From: Kushneria sinocarnis
GTDB taxonomy: Bacteria; Pseudomonadota; Gammaproteobacteria; Pseudomonadales; Halomonadaceae
Direction: 5' to 3'
Length of the DNA: 64,000 nucleotides
NCBI RefSeq assembly: GCF_003633775.1
Contig: NZ_RBIN01000009.1
Coordinates: 62,001 to 126,000 of the forward strand
Shown piece by piece: positions 30,455-40,494 of this stretch. Position 1 is the first letter of the stretch. Every line of letters begins with the position of its first letter. A program made the translations under genes and the position numbers. Below the pieces are notes generated by a model. That model had not been told where the DNA came from. It made no database searches and saw only the letters and a program-made list of their open reading frames with translations.

Positions 30455-31378
30455 ATGCATTTCGATCATCAGCAACTGCGTGCCGCCCTGAGCGACGGGC
30501 TGCTCTCCTTTCCGATCACTGACTTCGATCAAGCCGGCGAATTCGATGTGCCTTCCTACGAGGCGCGGCTGGAGTGGCTCAGGCAGTATGATGTCTCGGC
30601 CTTGTTCGTGGCCGGCGGCACCGGCGAGTTCTTCTCGCTGACCACGCGTGAAGTCGAAACCGTGGTGAATTCGGCAGTGCGGGTCTGCGGCGGTCGGCTG
30701 CCGATTCTTTCCAGCGCCGGGCGTAACGTGCGCGATGCCATCGAGCAGGCGCGAATTGCCGAGGAGAAGGGCGCCGACGGCCTGCTGCTGATGCCCCCCT
30801 ACCTGACCGAGTGCCCGCACGAGGGGCTGGTCGATTATGTCTCCCGGGTGTGCGCGGCCACGAATCTCGGCGTGGTGCTCTACAACCGGGCCAATGGGCA
30901 GCTCGATGCCGCCTCGGTCCTGCGCCTGACCACCCAGTGCCCCAATCTGATCGGCTTCAAGGATGGGGTCGGTAATATCCAGGCGCTCAATTCGATCATC
31001 AAGACGGTGGGCGATCGCCTGGTCTACATCGGGGGCGTCCCCACGGCGGAGATCTTTGCCGAGGCCTACATGGCAATCGGCGTGAACACTTACTCCTCGG
31101 CTGTGTTCAACTTCGTGCCGGAAGAGGCGGTGAAGTTCTATCAGTTGTTGAGGGAGGGGCGCACCGCACAGGTGTCACGACTGGTGGAGAAGTTCTTCGT
31201 GCCCTTTGTCGCCCTGCGCGAGCACAAGCGCGGCTATGCCGTCAGCCTGATCAAGGCCGGCGCCGAACTGATCGGCCATCCCGGTGGCAGTGTGCGCACA
31301 CCGCTGGTCATGCCCAGTGATGACGAGCGAGCCGAGCTCGAGCGGCTGATCGGCATCTTCAGGCAGATGACCCGGTAG
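30455..31378 (+). CDS. kdgD: 5-dehydro-4-deoxyglucarate dehydratase
   Basis: This DapA/NAL-family enzyme converts 5-dehydro-4-deoxyglucarate to 2-oxoglutarate semialdehyde with loss of water and CO2. The 307-residue TIM barrel has the Schiff-base lysine K169 in IGFKDGVG, the tyrosine Y143 in VLYNR, and GGTGEFFSLT in place of the DapA GTTGE. SFPITDFDQAGEFD is the KdgD-type N-terminus. The ATG has GGAGG 5 nt upstream and lies 77 nt after gudD. The product would need a semialdehyde dehydrogenase, which is not in this window. Confidence 0.95.
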   Translation: MHFDHQQLRAALSDGLLSFPITDFDQAGEFDVPSYEARLEWLRQYDVSALFVAGGTGEFFSLTTREVETVVNSAVRVCGGRLPILSSAGRNVRDAIEQARIAEEKGADGLLLMPPYLTECPHEGLVDYVSRVCAATNLGVVLYNRANGQLDAASVLRLTTQCPNLIGFKDGVGNIQALNSIIKTVGDRLVYIGGVPTAEIFAEAYMAIGVNTYSSAVFNFVPEEAVKFYQLLREGRTAQVSRLVEKFFVPFVALREHKRGYAVSLIKAGAELIGHPGGSVRTPLVMPSDDERAELERLIGIFRQMTR

Positions 31379-31491
31379 GTCGGGCGACAGGGCCGGCCGG
31401 GGGCGGCCTGCAGGCACTGCCTGGACCCCGGTCCGGCCGTCAGGCGATACTGCCGGTTCAGTGACAGCCATATTTTCGAGCGGATGCCCAC

Positions 31492-32229
31492 ATGATCTCG
31501 CCTGATTCGCGATATACGCCACCGCGCCGACGCCAGAACCTGTCGGCCTACGTTGTCAGTGCCCTGGAGGAGATGATCCAGCAGGAGCAGCTCAAGGTGG
31601 GGGACCGGCTGCCCACCGAGAGCCAGCTGGGCGAGATGTTCGATGTCAGCCGCACCGTGGTGCGCGAGGCGGTGTCGCATCTCAAGTCGCGGGGCATGGT
31701 CGAAACCCGGCGTGGCATCGGCGCCTTCGTGCTGCGCCGGCATGCCTCGACCTCCTTCATGACCGAAGGACTGAGCCTGGAAACCGCCAGCGAGATCGTA
31801 CAGGTGCTGGAGTTCCGGATCCCGATCGAGACGGAGGCAGCCGGCCTGGCGGCAGCGCGACGCACGCCGGAGGATATCGCCGCGCTCGAAGACAACCTGG
31901 CGCGTTTTGCGCGCAGCATCGGGGATCGGCATCTGGCCAAGCAGGAGGATTTCGAATTCCACCGGCTGATCGGCGCGGCCTGCCGGAACCATGTCTATCT
32001 GCGTTTCTACGATTTCTTCGGCGAAACCATGGTGCCGCGCTCACATGTCGAGGATCTGGGCGCGCGGGATGAAGTGATTCGCTATCTGGAGAACGTGCTG
32101 GAAGAGCATCGGGCGATCTATCGCGCCATTGTCGATCAGGCGGGCGATCGCGCCCGACAGGCCATGCAGGATCATCTGGGCCGCTCCTGGCGGCTGTACC
32201 ACGGCCGGCTGGAAACGTCCGCCGACTGA
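31492..32229 (+). CDS. FadR-subfamily GntR transcriptional regulator
   Basis: The 245-residue protein has a winged helix-turn-helix at about 15-75 with the GntR signature RLPTESQLGEMFDVSRTVVREAVSHL. An all-helical FCD ligand domain (about 90-230) follows, including FHRLIGAACRN. FCD domains bind sugar acids and other organic acids, often with a metal. The gene is inside the hexarate cluster and two matching palindromes precede the transporter and gudD, so it is the probable local repressor, with glucarate, galactarate or a pathway intermediate as inducer. Confidence 0.9.
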   Translation: MISPDSRYTPPRRRQNLSAYVVSALEEMIQQEQLKVGDRLPTESQLGEMFDVSRTVVREAVSHLKSRGMVETRRGIGAFVLRRHASTSFMTEGLSLETASEIVQVLEFRIPIETEAAGLAAARRTPEDIAALEDNLARFARSIGDRHLAKQEDFEFHRLIGAACRNHVYLRFYDFFGETMVPRSHVEDLGARDEVIRYLENVLEEHRAIYRAIVDQAGDRARQAMQDHLGRSWRLYHGRLETSAD

Positions 32230-32355
32230 CGCAGACACGGTGAAGGGGCCGGGGCATGACCTGCAGGGCCGCCCGTGCCCTGTTGCCCTCGGTGGGCCGG
32301 CGGTCAGCGCCCGGGTGTCGGTACGCAAAGAGTGTTCTGTTCACGGAGGAATAGC

Positions 32356-33912
32356 ATGAGCAGCGTGATCGAAACCGATCGCCACCAGGCGCCGCTGATC
32401 ATTCGCATCAACGAGCTCGACAACGTCGCGATTGTTGCCAACGATGGCGGACTGCCGGCCGGCACCGAGCTGGCGGACGGGCCGCCGCTGACCGAGTGGG
32501 TCCCCCAGGGGCACAAGGTGGCACTGCAGCGAATCGAGGCGGGCGAGGCCGTGGTTCGTTACGGGGTGGCCATCGGCTATGCGCGCCAGCCACTGGCGCC
32601 GGGCTGCTGGGTGCATGAGGGGCTGCTGGAGATGCCGGCATCGCCGCAGCTGGATAACCTGCCCATGGCCACCACGGCCCCGCCTGACCAGCCGCCGCTG
32701 GAAGGTCACACCTTCATGGGGTATCGCAATGCCGATGGCAGCGTGGGGACGCGCAACATCCTCGGCATCACCACCACGGTGCAGTGCGTGGCCAGTGTGC
32801 TGGAACACGCCGTGGAGCGCATTCGCCGCGAGGTGCTGGCGGCCTACCCCAACGTGGATGACGTGGTGGCGCTCAATCACACCTATGGCTGCGGCGTGGC
32901 CATCGATGCACCGGATGCGCCGATCCCCATTCGCACCGTGCGCAATCTCGCCCGCAACCCCAACCTGGGCGGGCAGACCATGGTTGTCAGTCTGGGCTGC
33001 GAAAAGCTGCAGCCCGACCGGCTGCTCTCCGGCGAGGGCTTCGAGCAAAGCGATGCCGAACAGTGGGTGGTGCGCCTGCAGGAGCATCAGGGGTTCGGGG
33101 AGATGCTCGATGCCATCGTGGCGATGGCGCGTCAGAAGCTGGCCGTGCTCAACGAGCGCCGGCGCGAGCCCTGTCCGCTCTCCGGCCTGGTGGTGGGCGT
33201 ACAGTGCGGCGGCAGTGATGCCTTCTCCGGCGTGACGGCCAATCCGGCCATCGGCCACGCCACCGATCTGCTGGTGCGGGCGGGAGCTACGGTACTGTTT
33301 TCGGAAGTGACCGAGGTGCGCGATGGCATTCATCTGCTGACCGCGCGCGCGGCGAATCGCGATGTCGCCCGACAGCTGATCGAGCAGATGGCCTGGTACG
33401 ATGACTATCTGGCCGGCGGTGGGGTGGATCGCAGTGCCAACACCACCCCCGGCAACAAGCGTGGCGGGCTCTCCAACATTGTCGAGAAGGCACTGGGGTC
33501 GATCGTCAAGTCCGGCACGCAACCGATCAGCGGCGTCATTCCCCCCGGGGAGCGGGTCAGGGTGGCCGGGCTGAGCTTCGCCGCCACCCCGGCCAGCGAT
33601 TTCATCTGCGGCACGCTGCAGCTGGCGGCCGGCATGAACGTGCACATGTTCTCGACCGGTCGGGGCACGCCCTACGGTCTGGCCATGGCGCCGGTGCTCA
33701 AGGTCGCTACCCGCAACGCCCTGGCGCAGAGCTGGCATGACCTGATGGACATCAATGCCGGCCAGGTGGCCATGGGAGAGGCGAGCATCGAGGAGGTCGG
33801 ACGCCAGATGTTCGAGTCCGTGATCGCCACCGCCAGTGGCCGCCGCACCTGGACCGAGCGCTGGGGACTGAAGAATGATCTGGCGCTGTTCAACCCGGCA
33901 CCGGTGACCTGA
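32356..33912 (+). CDS. garD: Galactarate dehydratase
   Basis: GarD dehydrates galactarate (mucate) to 5-dehydro-4-deoxyglucarate. The 518-residue protein is collinear with E. coli GarD (523). The SAF-like N-terminal domain has [16 protein letters not shown] and PQGHKVAL, and the UxaA-type catalytic domain has [19 protein letters not shown]. It also contains [26 protein letters not shown]-type [11 protein letters not shown] and the C-terminal FNPAPVT. The enzyme is Fe2+-dependent. The ATG has GGAGG 6 nt upstream; the open frame continues 27 codons upstream without support. Having garD with gudD means both hexarates share KdgD. Confidence 0.96.
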   Translation: MSSVIETDRHQAPLIIRINELDNVAIVANDGGLPAGTELADGPPLTEWVPQGHKVALQRIEAGEAVVRYGVAIGYARQPLAPGCWVHEGLLEMPASPQLDNLPMATTAPPDQPPLEGHTFMGYRNADGSVGTRNILGITTTVQCVASVLEHAVERIRREVLAAYPNVDDVVALNHTYGCGVAIDAPDAPIPIRTVRNLARNPNLGGQTMVVSLGCEKLQPDRLLSGEGFEQSDAEQWVVRLQEHQGFGEMLDAIVAMARQKLAVLNERRREPCPLSGLVVGVQCGGSDAFSGVTANPAIGHATDLLVRAGATVLFSEVTEVRDGIHLLTARAANRDVARQLIEQMAWYDDYLAGGGVDRSANTTPGNKRGGLSNIVEKALGSIVKSGTQPISGVIPPGERVRVAGLSFAATPASDFICGTLQLAAGMNVHMFSTGRGTPYGLAMAPVLKVATRNALAQSWHDLMDINAGQVAMGEASIEEVGRQMFESVIATASGRRTWTERWGLKNDLALFNPAPVT

Positions 33913-34003
33913 GCGGGGGCGGGCCGGGTAACGGTTCAGCCGGGCGTCGACGACGGGTACACTACGCGGCCCCGTGCCACTGCCACCGTGGAGTAGAACC
34001 GCC

Positions 34004-35131
34004 GTGAGTGTTCCCGTCGTCGAGCCCGATCGCTATGACGAGCAGCTCGAGGCCAAGCGCAGCCGCATCGTCGAACTGTTCGCCCGATTCGCTGCCCCGG
34101 CCCCCGAAGTTTTCCCGTCGCCTGCCAGCCATTACCGTCAGCGCTGCGAGTTTCGGCTCTGGCACGATGGTGATGAGCTGCACCATGCCATGTTCGAGGT
34201 CGATCCTGCCGATCCGAAGCGCAAGACGGTGGTGCGGCTGACGCAGTATCCGGTCGCCAGCCGCCGCATCAACGAGCTGATGCCGCAGCTGATCGAGGCG
34301 GTGCGCGACAATCCGGTGCTGCGCCACCGGCTGTTCCAGGTCGAATATCTCACCACCCTGGCGGGGGAGACGCTGATCACGCTGATCTACCACCGTCAGC
34401 TGGACGAGCACTGGGACGAGCAGGCCCGGGCGCTGGAGCAGCGGCTGGGGGCCGCCATCATCGGCCGGGCGCGCAAGCAGCGCCGGGTGCTGACCCGCGA
34501 TCATGTCACCGAACATCTCGAGGTGGATGGGCAGGTATTGCACTACCAGCAGGTGGAAAACAGCTTCACCCAGCCCAACGCCGAGATTGCCCGGGCGATG
34601 CTGCACTGGACGCGGGCCGTGACCCGCGCTGAAGGCGGCGGGCGCCGCCCCCGTGATCTGGTCGAACTCTACTGCGGCAACGGGCACTTCACCATCGCCC
34701 TGGCGGAGAACTTTCGCCGCGTGGTCGCCACCGAAATCTCGCGAACTTCCGTGGCCTCGGCGCAGGTCAACCTGGCCGCCAATGCGGTCGATAATGCCGT
34801 GGTGGGGCGCATGTCGAGCGAGGAGTTCGGCGCGGCGCTGGATGGCGAGAAACAGGGGCAGCGGGTCAGCGAGCTGGCCCTGGAGACGCATGACTTTGCC
34901 ACCGTGCTGGTCGACCCGCCCCGGGCCGGGCTGGACGAGGCCAGCTGCGAGCGGATCGCCCGCTTCGACGAGATTGTTTACATCTCCTGCAACCCGGAAA
35001 CGCTGGCAGGCAATCTCGAGCAGCTGACGCGCACGCACGCCATCGAGCGACTGGCGCTGTTCGATCAGTTCCCCTGGACCGATCACTGCGAATGTGGCGT
35101 GCTGCTGCGCCGACGGGCAGGGGGCGACTGA
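34004..35131 (+). CDS. trmA: tRNA (uracil-5-)-methyltransferase TrmA
   Basis: TrmA makes m5U54 in the T loop of tRNA using S-adenosylmethionine. The 375-residue protein has the FRLWHDGDELHHAMFEVDP region, the SAM motif ELYCGNGHFTIALA, DPPRAGLDEA, and the catalytic cysteine in ISCNPETLAGNL. It ends with the family DQFPWTDHCECGVLL. It starts with GTG 34004 behind GGAG at 10 nt. It lacks the Fe-S TRAM domain of RlmD. It stands alone between the hexarate cluster and gdhB. Confidence 0.95.
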   Translation: MSVPVVEPDRYDEQLEAKRSRIVELFARFAAPAPEVFPSPASHYRQRCEFRLWHDGDELHHAMFEVDPADPKRKTVVRLTQYPVASRRINELMPQLIEAVRDNPVLRHRLFQVEYLTTLAGETLITLIYHRQLDEHWDEQARALEQRLGAAIIGRARKQRRVLTRDHVTEHLEVDGQVLHYQQVENSFTQPNAEIARAMLHWTRAVTRAEGGGRRPRDLVELYCGNGHFTIALAENFRRVVATEISRTSVASAQVNLAANAVDNAVVGRMSSEEFGAALDGEKQGQRVSELALETHDFATVLVDPPRAGLDEASCERIARFDEIVYISCNPETLAGNLEQLTRTHAIERLALFDQFPWTDHCECGVLLRRRAGGD

Positions 35132-35284
35132 CCGGCGCCGGATCATGCCGAATGCTCATGGGCAATAACGGATCGGGCAACTCATTAGGGACCGGGCTGC
35201 GTCGTGGGCTACGCTGGTCACGGTATCCATCACAATGTAATCGGCGCCACCGTGGCCGCGCGATGCAGGGAGGAGTGTAGAGCG

Positions 35285-38200
35285 ATGCAAAAAGTCGCAT
35301 CCGAGAGTCGCAGCGAGTTCTTCGAGGCTCTGGAGCAGCAGTTCCGGGAGCGCCTGCCGGCCGAACGGGCCGAACAGGTCATCGCCTTTGCCAGTCACTA
35401 CTATGCCACGGCGTCATTCGATGATCTGGCCGAACGGCAGCCCGATGATATCTATGGTGCGACCCTGTCGACATGGCACTTCCTGCAGCAGCGCGAGTCG
35501 CTCGAACAGCCGAAGGTGCGGGTGTTCAATCCCGATTTCGAGGAGCATGGCTGGCAGTCGACCCATACCATCGTCGAGGTGCTGGGCCGGGACATGGCCT
35601 TCGTGGTGGATTCCATCCGCATCGAGCTCAACCGGCGCAACATCACGGTGCATGCGATTCACAACGCCGTGTTTGCGGTCGAGCGCAACGAGCAGCTCGA
35701 GCTGCAGCGGCTGACACCGCCCACTGCCGCGGAAGCCCCCGAGGCCCGTGAATCGCTGGTCTACATCGAGATCGACCGGCATACCGATGGCGATACCCTT
35801 GCCTCGCTGGCCGACAGCCTGCGCGAGGTGCTGGGTGAGGTTCGCACTGCCGTCAGCGATGTCGAGCCGATGCGCGACCAGGTGCGCGAGGCCATCAGCG
35901 AACTGCGCGAGCATCGCCCTGCGTCGATCGAGCAGCGCGATGTCGACGAGGCCTGCGCCTTTCTCGACTGGCTGCTTGATGATCACTTTACCTTTCTCGG
36001 CTTCGAGGAGTATCGCCTCGATGAAAGCGATGGCCAGCCACGGCTCGAGCGCTGCGAGAATTCCGAGCTGGGCGTGCTCGGGCTCGATCTGCCGCGTTAC
36101 AACGAGCGTCCCGATCGTCTGCCCAGCATGGACGAGAACAGCGGCGAATACGTGCTGGTGCCGGAGCTGGTCTCCTTCGCCAAGAGCGCCTTTCATGCCC
36201 GGGTACACCGGCCGGCCTATCCGGACTACATCATTGTCGAGCGCTTCGACGAGCACGGCCGGGTAATCGGCGAGCGCCGTTTCCTCGGGCTCTATACGCT
36301 GTCGGTCTACAACGAGACGCCGCGCAACATTCCGGTGCTGCGCCGCAAGCTGGCAAGCGTGATGCACAACGCCAATGTTGATCCCAAGGGACACAACGGC
36401 AAGCAGCTGATGCAGATTCTCGAGGTCTATCCGCGTGACGATCTGTTTCAGACCAATACCGATGACCTGTGCCATACCGCCATGGGGATCCTCGGCATTC
36501 GCGAGCGCCGCCGGGTTCGGGTCTTCATTCGCGAGGATCGTTCCGGCAAGTTCTACTCCTGTCTGGTATTCGTGCCTCGTGATGTCTTCTCCACCGACCT
36601 GCGGGTGCGCATCCAGAACCTGCTCTGCGAGGAGCTTGACGCTACCTTCGGCGACTTCAATACCTATCTGTCGGAGTCGGTGCTGGCGCGTATCCAGCTG
36701 ATCCTGCGCTTCAACGGTGACACGCCGGTGGCGCGCGACGACCGCCGCATCGAGCGCAAGGTGATCGAACTGGCCCGCAGCTGGCGCGATTCGCTGCACG
36801 AAGCGATGGTCGAGGGCTTCGGCGAGGAGCCCGCCAATCAGCTGATGACGCATTATCGTGATGCCTTCCCCGGCAGCTATCGTGACGAGTTCTCGCCGCG
36901 CACCGCGGTGCACGACATCGCCTATATCCAGAAGGTGGAGGCCGGTGCGCCGCTGGGGATCAGCCTTTACCGCCAGGTCGAGAATCACAGCGACTTCAAG
37001 CTCAAGCTGTTCCACGCCGGGGCACCGATTCCGCTCTCCGATGTACTGCCGCTGCTGGAAAACATGGGGCTGCGGGTGCTCGGCGAACGGCCCTTCGAGA
37101 TCGAGCGCAGCGATGGCACGTACTGGATCCATGATTTCGATGTGGCGTATCCGGGACAGGCCGGCGTTGATCTGGCGCGGATGCGGGACGATTTCATCGA
37201 GGCCTTTACCCGGATCTGGACCGGCGAAGCCGAAAGCGACACCTTCAATCGGCTGGTGATCGCGGCGCGTCTGGACTGGCACGAGGTGGCGATGCTGCGG
37301 GCCTACGCCCGCTATCTCAAGCAGGTGCGGTTCGGCCTGTCGCAGCAGTACATTGCCGATACCCTGACGGCCTATCCCGATGTCACCCGCAATCTGGTGA
37401 CACTCTTCCAGCAGCGCTTCAATCCCGAAGAGGCTGCCGATGACGAGACCCAGCGCCAGACCCGCGAGGCGATCGAGGGCCAGCTCGAGGAGGTGACCAG
37501 CCTCAACGATGATCGCCTGATCCGGCGCTATATCGAGCTGATCGAGGCCACGCTGCGCACCAACTTCTTCCAGAACAACGAGGACGGTACGCCGCGCGAA
37601 TACATCTCGTTCAAGCTGGCGACCCGTCAGCTGAGCGACGTACCGCGTCCGCGCCCGATGTACGAGGTCTTTGTCTGTTCGCCGCGCATGGAAGGCGTGC
37701 ATCTGCGCAATGCGAAGGTGGCCCGGGGCGGCATCCGCTGGTCGGATCGCTTCGAGGACTTTCGTACCGAGATCCTCGGTCTGGTCAAGGCGCAGCAGGT
37801 CAAGAACTCGGTGATCGTGCCGCTGGGTGCCAAGGGCGGGTTCATCTGCAAGCGGCTGCCCGAGGGCGGTGACCGGGATGCCGTTCAGCAGGAGGGGATT
37901 GCCTGCTACCAGACACTGATCCGCGGCATGCTGGATCTGACCGACAATCTGGTGGAGAAGGAAGTGGTCGCGCCGCACGACGTGGTGCGCCGCGATGAGG
38001 ATGACCCCTATCTGGTGGTGGCCGCCGACAAGGGCACCGCGACCTTTTCGGATATTGCCAACGCCCTGGCGCACGAGTATCGCTTCTGGCTCGGGGACGC
38101 CTTCGCCTCCGGCGGCAAGCACGGCTACGATCACAAGGCGATGGCGATTACCGCTCGCGGCGCCTGGGAGTCGGTCAAGCGCCATTTCCGCGAAATCGGC

Positions 38201-40123
38201 ATCAATACCCAGCAGGATCGCTTTACCGTGCTGGGCATCGGTGACATGGCCGGCGACGTCTTCGGCAACGGCATGCTGCTGTCGGAGAAGATTGCGCTGG
38301 TGGCGGCCTTCAACCATCGTCACATCTTCATCGATCCCGACCCCGACGAGGCGGCCTCGTTTGCCGAACGCCAGCGGGTGTTCAATCTCCAGCGTTCAAG
38401 CTGGTCGGATTATGACACCAGCGTCATCAGCGAGGGCGGCGGCGTCTTCTCGCGCGATGCCAAGTCGATCGCCATCACGCCGCAGATGCAGCAGCGTTTC
38501 GGCATCAGCGCCAATCGGCTCTCGCCGGCCGAGCTGATTCATGCCCTGCTGGGGGCCGAGGTCGACCTGATCTGGAACGGCGGTATCGGTACCTACATCA
38601 AGTCCTCGAGCGAAAGTCACGCCGAGGTGGGCGACAAGGCCAACGACAATCTGCGTATCGATGGCCGTGACCTGCACGCCCGGGTGATCGGCGAGGGCGG
38701 CAACCTCGGGGTAACCCAGCTCGGACGTCGCGAGGCCGCCGATCACGGCGTCCGGGTCAATACCGACTTCATCGACAATGCCGGCGGCGTGAACTGCTCC
38801 GACCATGAGGTCAACATCAAGATCCTGCTCGATGATGTCGTCGCCCGCGGCGACATGACCGAAAAGCAGCGCAACGAGCTGCTCTCGCAGATGACCGATG
38901 AAGTGGCCGAGCTGGTCATCGATGACAACTATCGCCAGACCCAGGCACTCTCCCTGTCGCGTCGGCTGTCGAAGGACAACATGGGGCCCTATCGGCGCTT
39001 CGTGCGTGATCTCGAGGAGATCGGCGTGCTCGATCGCGAACTGGAGGCGCTGCCCGATGACCAGACCCTGGCGGAGCGTCAGCGCAACGGTGAGGGGCTG
39101 ACGCATCCCGAGCTGGCGGTGCTGATCTCGTACGCCAAGATCGATCTCAAGAGCACGCTCGGGGACGCCGAACTGCTTGAGGATGACTACATCCAGCAGC
39201 ACGTCGAGCGGGCCTTTCCGGCGACCCTGCTGGAGCGTTACGGCGATGAGGCGTACCGCCACCGTCTCAAGTCGCAGATCGTGGCCACCCAGCTGGCGGG
39301 TGATGTGGTCGATCACATGGGCATTCCCTTCGTGCGGCGGCTGATGGATATCGCGGGCGCCGGCAGTGCCGATGTCGTCCGGGCCTATGTCATCGCGCGT
39401 GACAGCTTCAGCCTGCCCACGCTGTGGCACGAGATCGAGTCGCTCGACTATCGTATCGACAGCGATATCCAGTACGAGATGATGCTGTCACTGGTGCGAC
39501 TGGTTCGGCGCGCCACCCGTCACTTCATGCGGCACTCGGGCAGCCACGGGGTGCGCGATACCATCGAGCACTTCGCCTCGCGTCTCAATCAGCTGCAGGA
39601 GAATATCGGCGAGCGGCTGCGCGGCGGTGCCCGGGAGCAGTGGCAACAGCTGCGCGATCGCTACGTCGAAGCGGGCGTGCCGGAACAGCTGGCCAGCCGG
39701 GTGGCTGCCACCGACAGTCTCTACGCCGGGCTCGGCATCATCGATACGGCGCGCATGACCAATGAAAAGCTCGAGCGGGTGGCGGATACCTATTTCGCCC
39801 TCGGTGAACGGCTGCAGCTGCCATGGATGCTCGATCAGATCAATCGACTCGAGGTGCACGACAGCTGGGAGGCCCAGGCCCGGGAAGCACTGCGCGATGA
39901 TCTCGATCGTCAGCAGCTGACCCTGACTTCCAGCGTGCTGCGGCTGGAGTCCGCGCCCCTTGAGGTGGATGAGCGGGTCGAGCACTGGCTCGAGGTGCAT
40001 CGCGGCCGCATCGATCGCTGGTGTGATCTGCTCGAGGAAGTGCACTCCGGCAGCCAGACCGGCTATGCCCTGTTCACCGTGGCGGTTCGGGCCCTCGGCG
40101 AGCTGGCGGAAAGCCAGCACTGA
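35285..40123 (+). CDS. gdhB: NAD-specific glutamate dehydrogenase, large (GDH180) type
   Basis: This 1612-residue enzyme converts glutamate to 2-oxoglutarate and ammonia, a catabolic role. It has the ACT-like N-terminal regulatory domains (about 1-700) and a central catalytic core with KVARGGIRWSDR and VPLGAKGGF (about 810-850). The NAD-binding region has GIGDMAGDVFGNGML, and a helical C-terminal domain follows. The length matches the GDH180 class known from Pseudomonas and Streptomyces. The ATG at 35285 has AGGAG 9 nt upstream. A clean terminator follows. It probably feeds the TCA cycle together with Icd. Confidence 0.95.
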   Translation: MQKVASESRSEFFEALEQQFRERLPAERAEQVIAFASHYYATASFDDLAERQPDDIYGATLSTWHFLQQRESLEQPKVRVFNPDFEEHGWQSTHTIVEVLGRDMAFVVDSIRIELNRRNITVHAIHNAVFAVERNEQLELQRLTPPTAAEAPEARESLVYIEIDRHTDGDTLASLADSLREVLGEVRTAVSDVEPMRDQVREAISELREHRPASIEQRDVDEACAFLDWLLDDHFTFLGFEEYRLDESDGQPRLERCENSELGVLGLDLPRYNERPDRLPSMDENSGEYVLVPELVSFAKSAFHARVHRPAYPDYIIVERFDEHGRVIGERRFLGLYTLSVYNETPRNIPVLRRKLASVMHNANVDPKGHNGKQLMQILEVYPRDDLFQTNTDDLCHTAMGILGIRERRRVRVFIREDRSGKFYSCLVFVPRDVFSTDLRVRIQNLLCEELDATFGDFNTYLSESVLARIQLILRFNGDTPVARDDRRIERKVIELARSWRDSLHEAMVEGFGEEPANQLMTHYRDAFPGSYRDEFSPRTAVHDIAYIQKVEAGAPLGISLYRQVENHSDFKLKLFHAGAPIPLSDVLPLLENMGLRVLGERPFEIERSDGTYWIHDFDVAYPGQAGVDLARMRDDFIEAFTRIWTGEAESDTFNRLVIAARLDWHEVAMLRAYARYLKQVRFGLSQQYIADTLTAYPDVTRNLVTLFQQRFNPEEAADDETQRQTREAIEGQLEEVTSLNDDRLIRRYIELIEATLRTNFFQNNEDGTPREYISFKLATRQLSDVPRPRPMYEVFVCSPRMEGVHLRNAKVARGGIRWSDRFEDFRTEILGLVKAQQVKNSVIVPLGAKGGFICKRLPEGGDRDAVQQEGIACYQTLIRGMLDLTDNLVEKEVVAPHDVVRRDEDDPYLVVAADKGTATFSDIANALAHEYRFWLGDAFASGGKHGYDHKAMAITARGAWESVKRHFREIGINTQQDRFTVLGIGDMAGDVFGNGMLLSEKIALVAAFNHRHIFIDPDPDEAASFAERQRVFNLQRSSWSDYDTSVISEGGGVFSRDAKSIAITPQMQQRFGISANRLSPAELIHALLGAEVDLIWNGGIGTYIKSSSESHAEVGDKANDNLRIDGRDLHARVIGEGGNLGVTQLGRREAADHGVRVNTDFIDNAGGVNCSDHEVNIKILLDDVVARGDMTEKQRNELLSQMTDEVAELVIDDNYRQTQALSLSRRLSKDNMGPYRRFVRDLEEIGVLDRELEALPDDQTLAERQRNGEGLTHPELAVLISYAKIDLKSTLGDAELLEDDYIQQHVERAFPATLLERYGDEAYRHRLKSQIVATQLAGDVVDHMGIPFVRRLMDIAGAGSADVVRAYVIARDSFSLPTLWHEIESLDYRIDSDIQYEMMLSLVRLVRRATRHFMRHSGSHGVRDTIEHFASRLNQLQENIGERLRGGAREQWQQLRDRYVEAGVPEQLASRVAATDSLYAGLGIIDTARMTNEKLERVADTYFALGERLQLPWMLDQINRLEVHDSWEAQAREALRDDLDRQQLTLTSSVLRLESAPLEVDERVEHWLEVHRGRIDRWCDLLEEVHSGSQTGYALFTVAVRALGELAESQH

Positions 40124-40151
40124 CGGCCGGCCTGCCGGGCCACCCCTGCCG

Positions 40152-40176
40152 ACGCCGCCCACCGGGCGGCGTTTTT
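40152..40176 (+). terminator. gdhB rho-independent terminator
   Basis: ACGCCGCCC / GGGCGGCGT, a perfect 9-bp stem with a 3-nt loop, is followed by T5, 28 nt after the gdhB stop. Confidence 0.9.
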
Positions 40177-40196
40177 CGTGGTGCCGCCGGCGCCCT

Positions 40197-40340
40197 TCAG
40201 TCGGCCACGAGGGCGAACACGAAGAAGGCGACAATGCCCAGAAAGGCGACGGCTACCGCAATCTTGCCGATCGGTGAATGGCCTTCGGGGGGCTGTTCAT
40301 GGTCGTGCTGTCGGGCATTGTCGGAATGATCATTACGCAT
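40197..40340 (-). CDS. Small His-rich single-helix membrane protein
   Basis: This putative 47-residue protein has a hydrophilic N-terminus with five histidines (HSDNARQHDHEQPPEGHS) and one transmembrane helix (IAVAVAFLGIVAFFVFALV). No known family is recognised. ATG 40340 lacks a good Shine-Dalgarno, which lowers confidence, but the sharp switch from polar to hydrophobic composition is unlike random GC-rich sequence. It is convergent with gdhB and divergent from the MOSC gene. Confidence 0.5.
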   Translation of the reverse strand: MRNDHSDNARQHDHEQPPEGHSPIGKIAVAVAFLGIVAFFVFALVAD

Positions 40341-40494
40341 GGCAGGGGTCCGCAACGGGTGAAAGGATAGGGGCGCATGAGGCGTTGTACACCTTCGGCC
40401 GCGCTGATAAAACGGTAATGAAGAAAAAGCGTGCCATTCGCTGCCCGCCGGCGGCGGGCGTTCGGCGCCGATACGACCAACCCGGGGTCCGCTC

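Noticed and set aside
35414-38323. 969-codon open frame antisense to gdhB
   Set aside because: It is a codon-bias shadow of gdhB; composition is His/Gln/Leu-rich with no fold signature.
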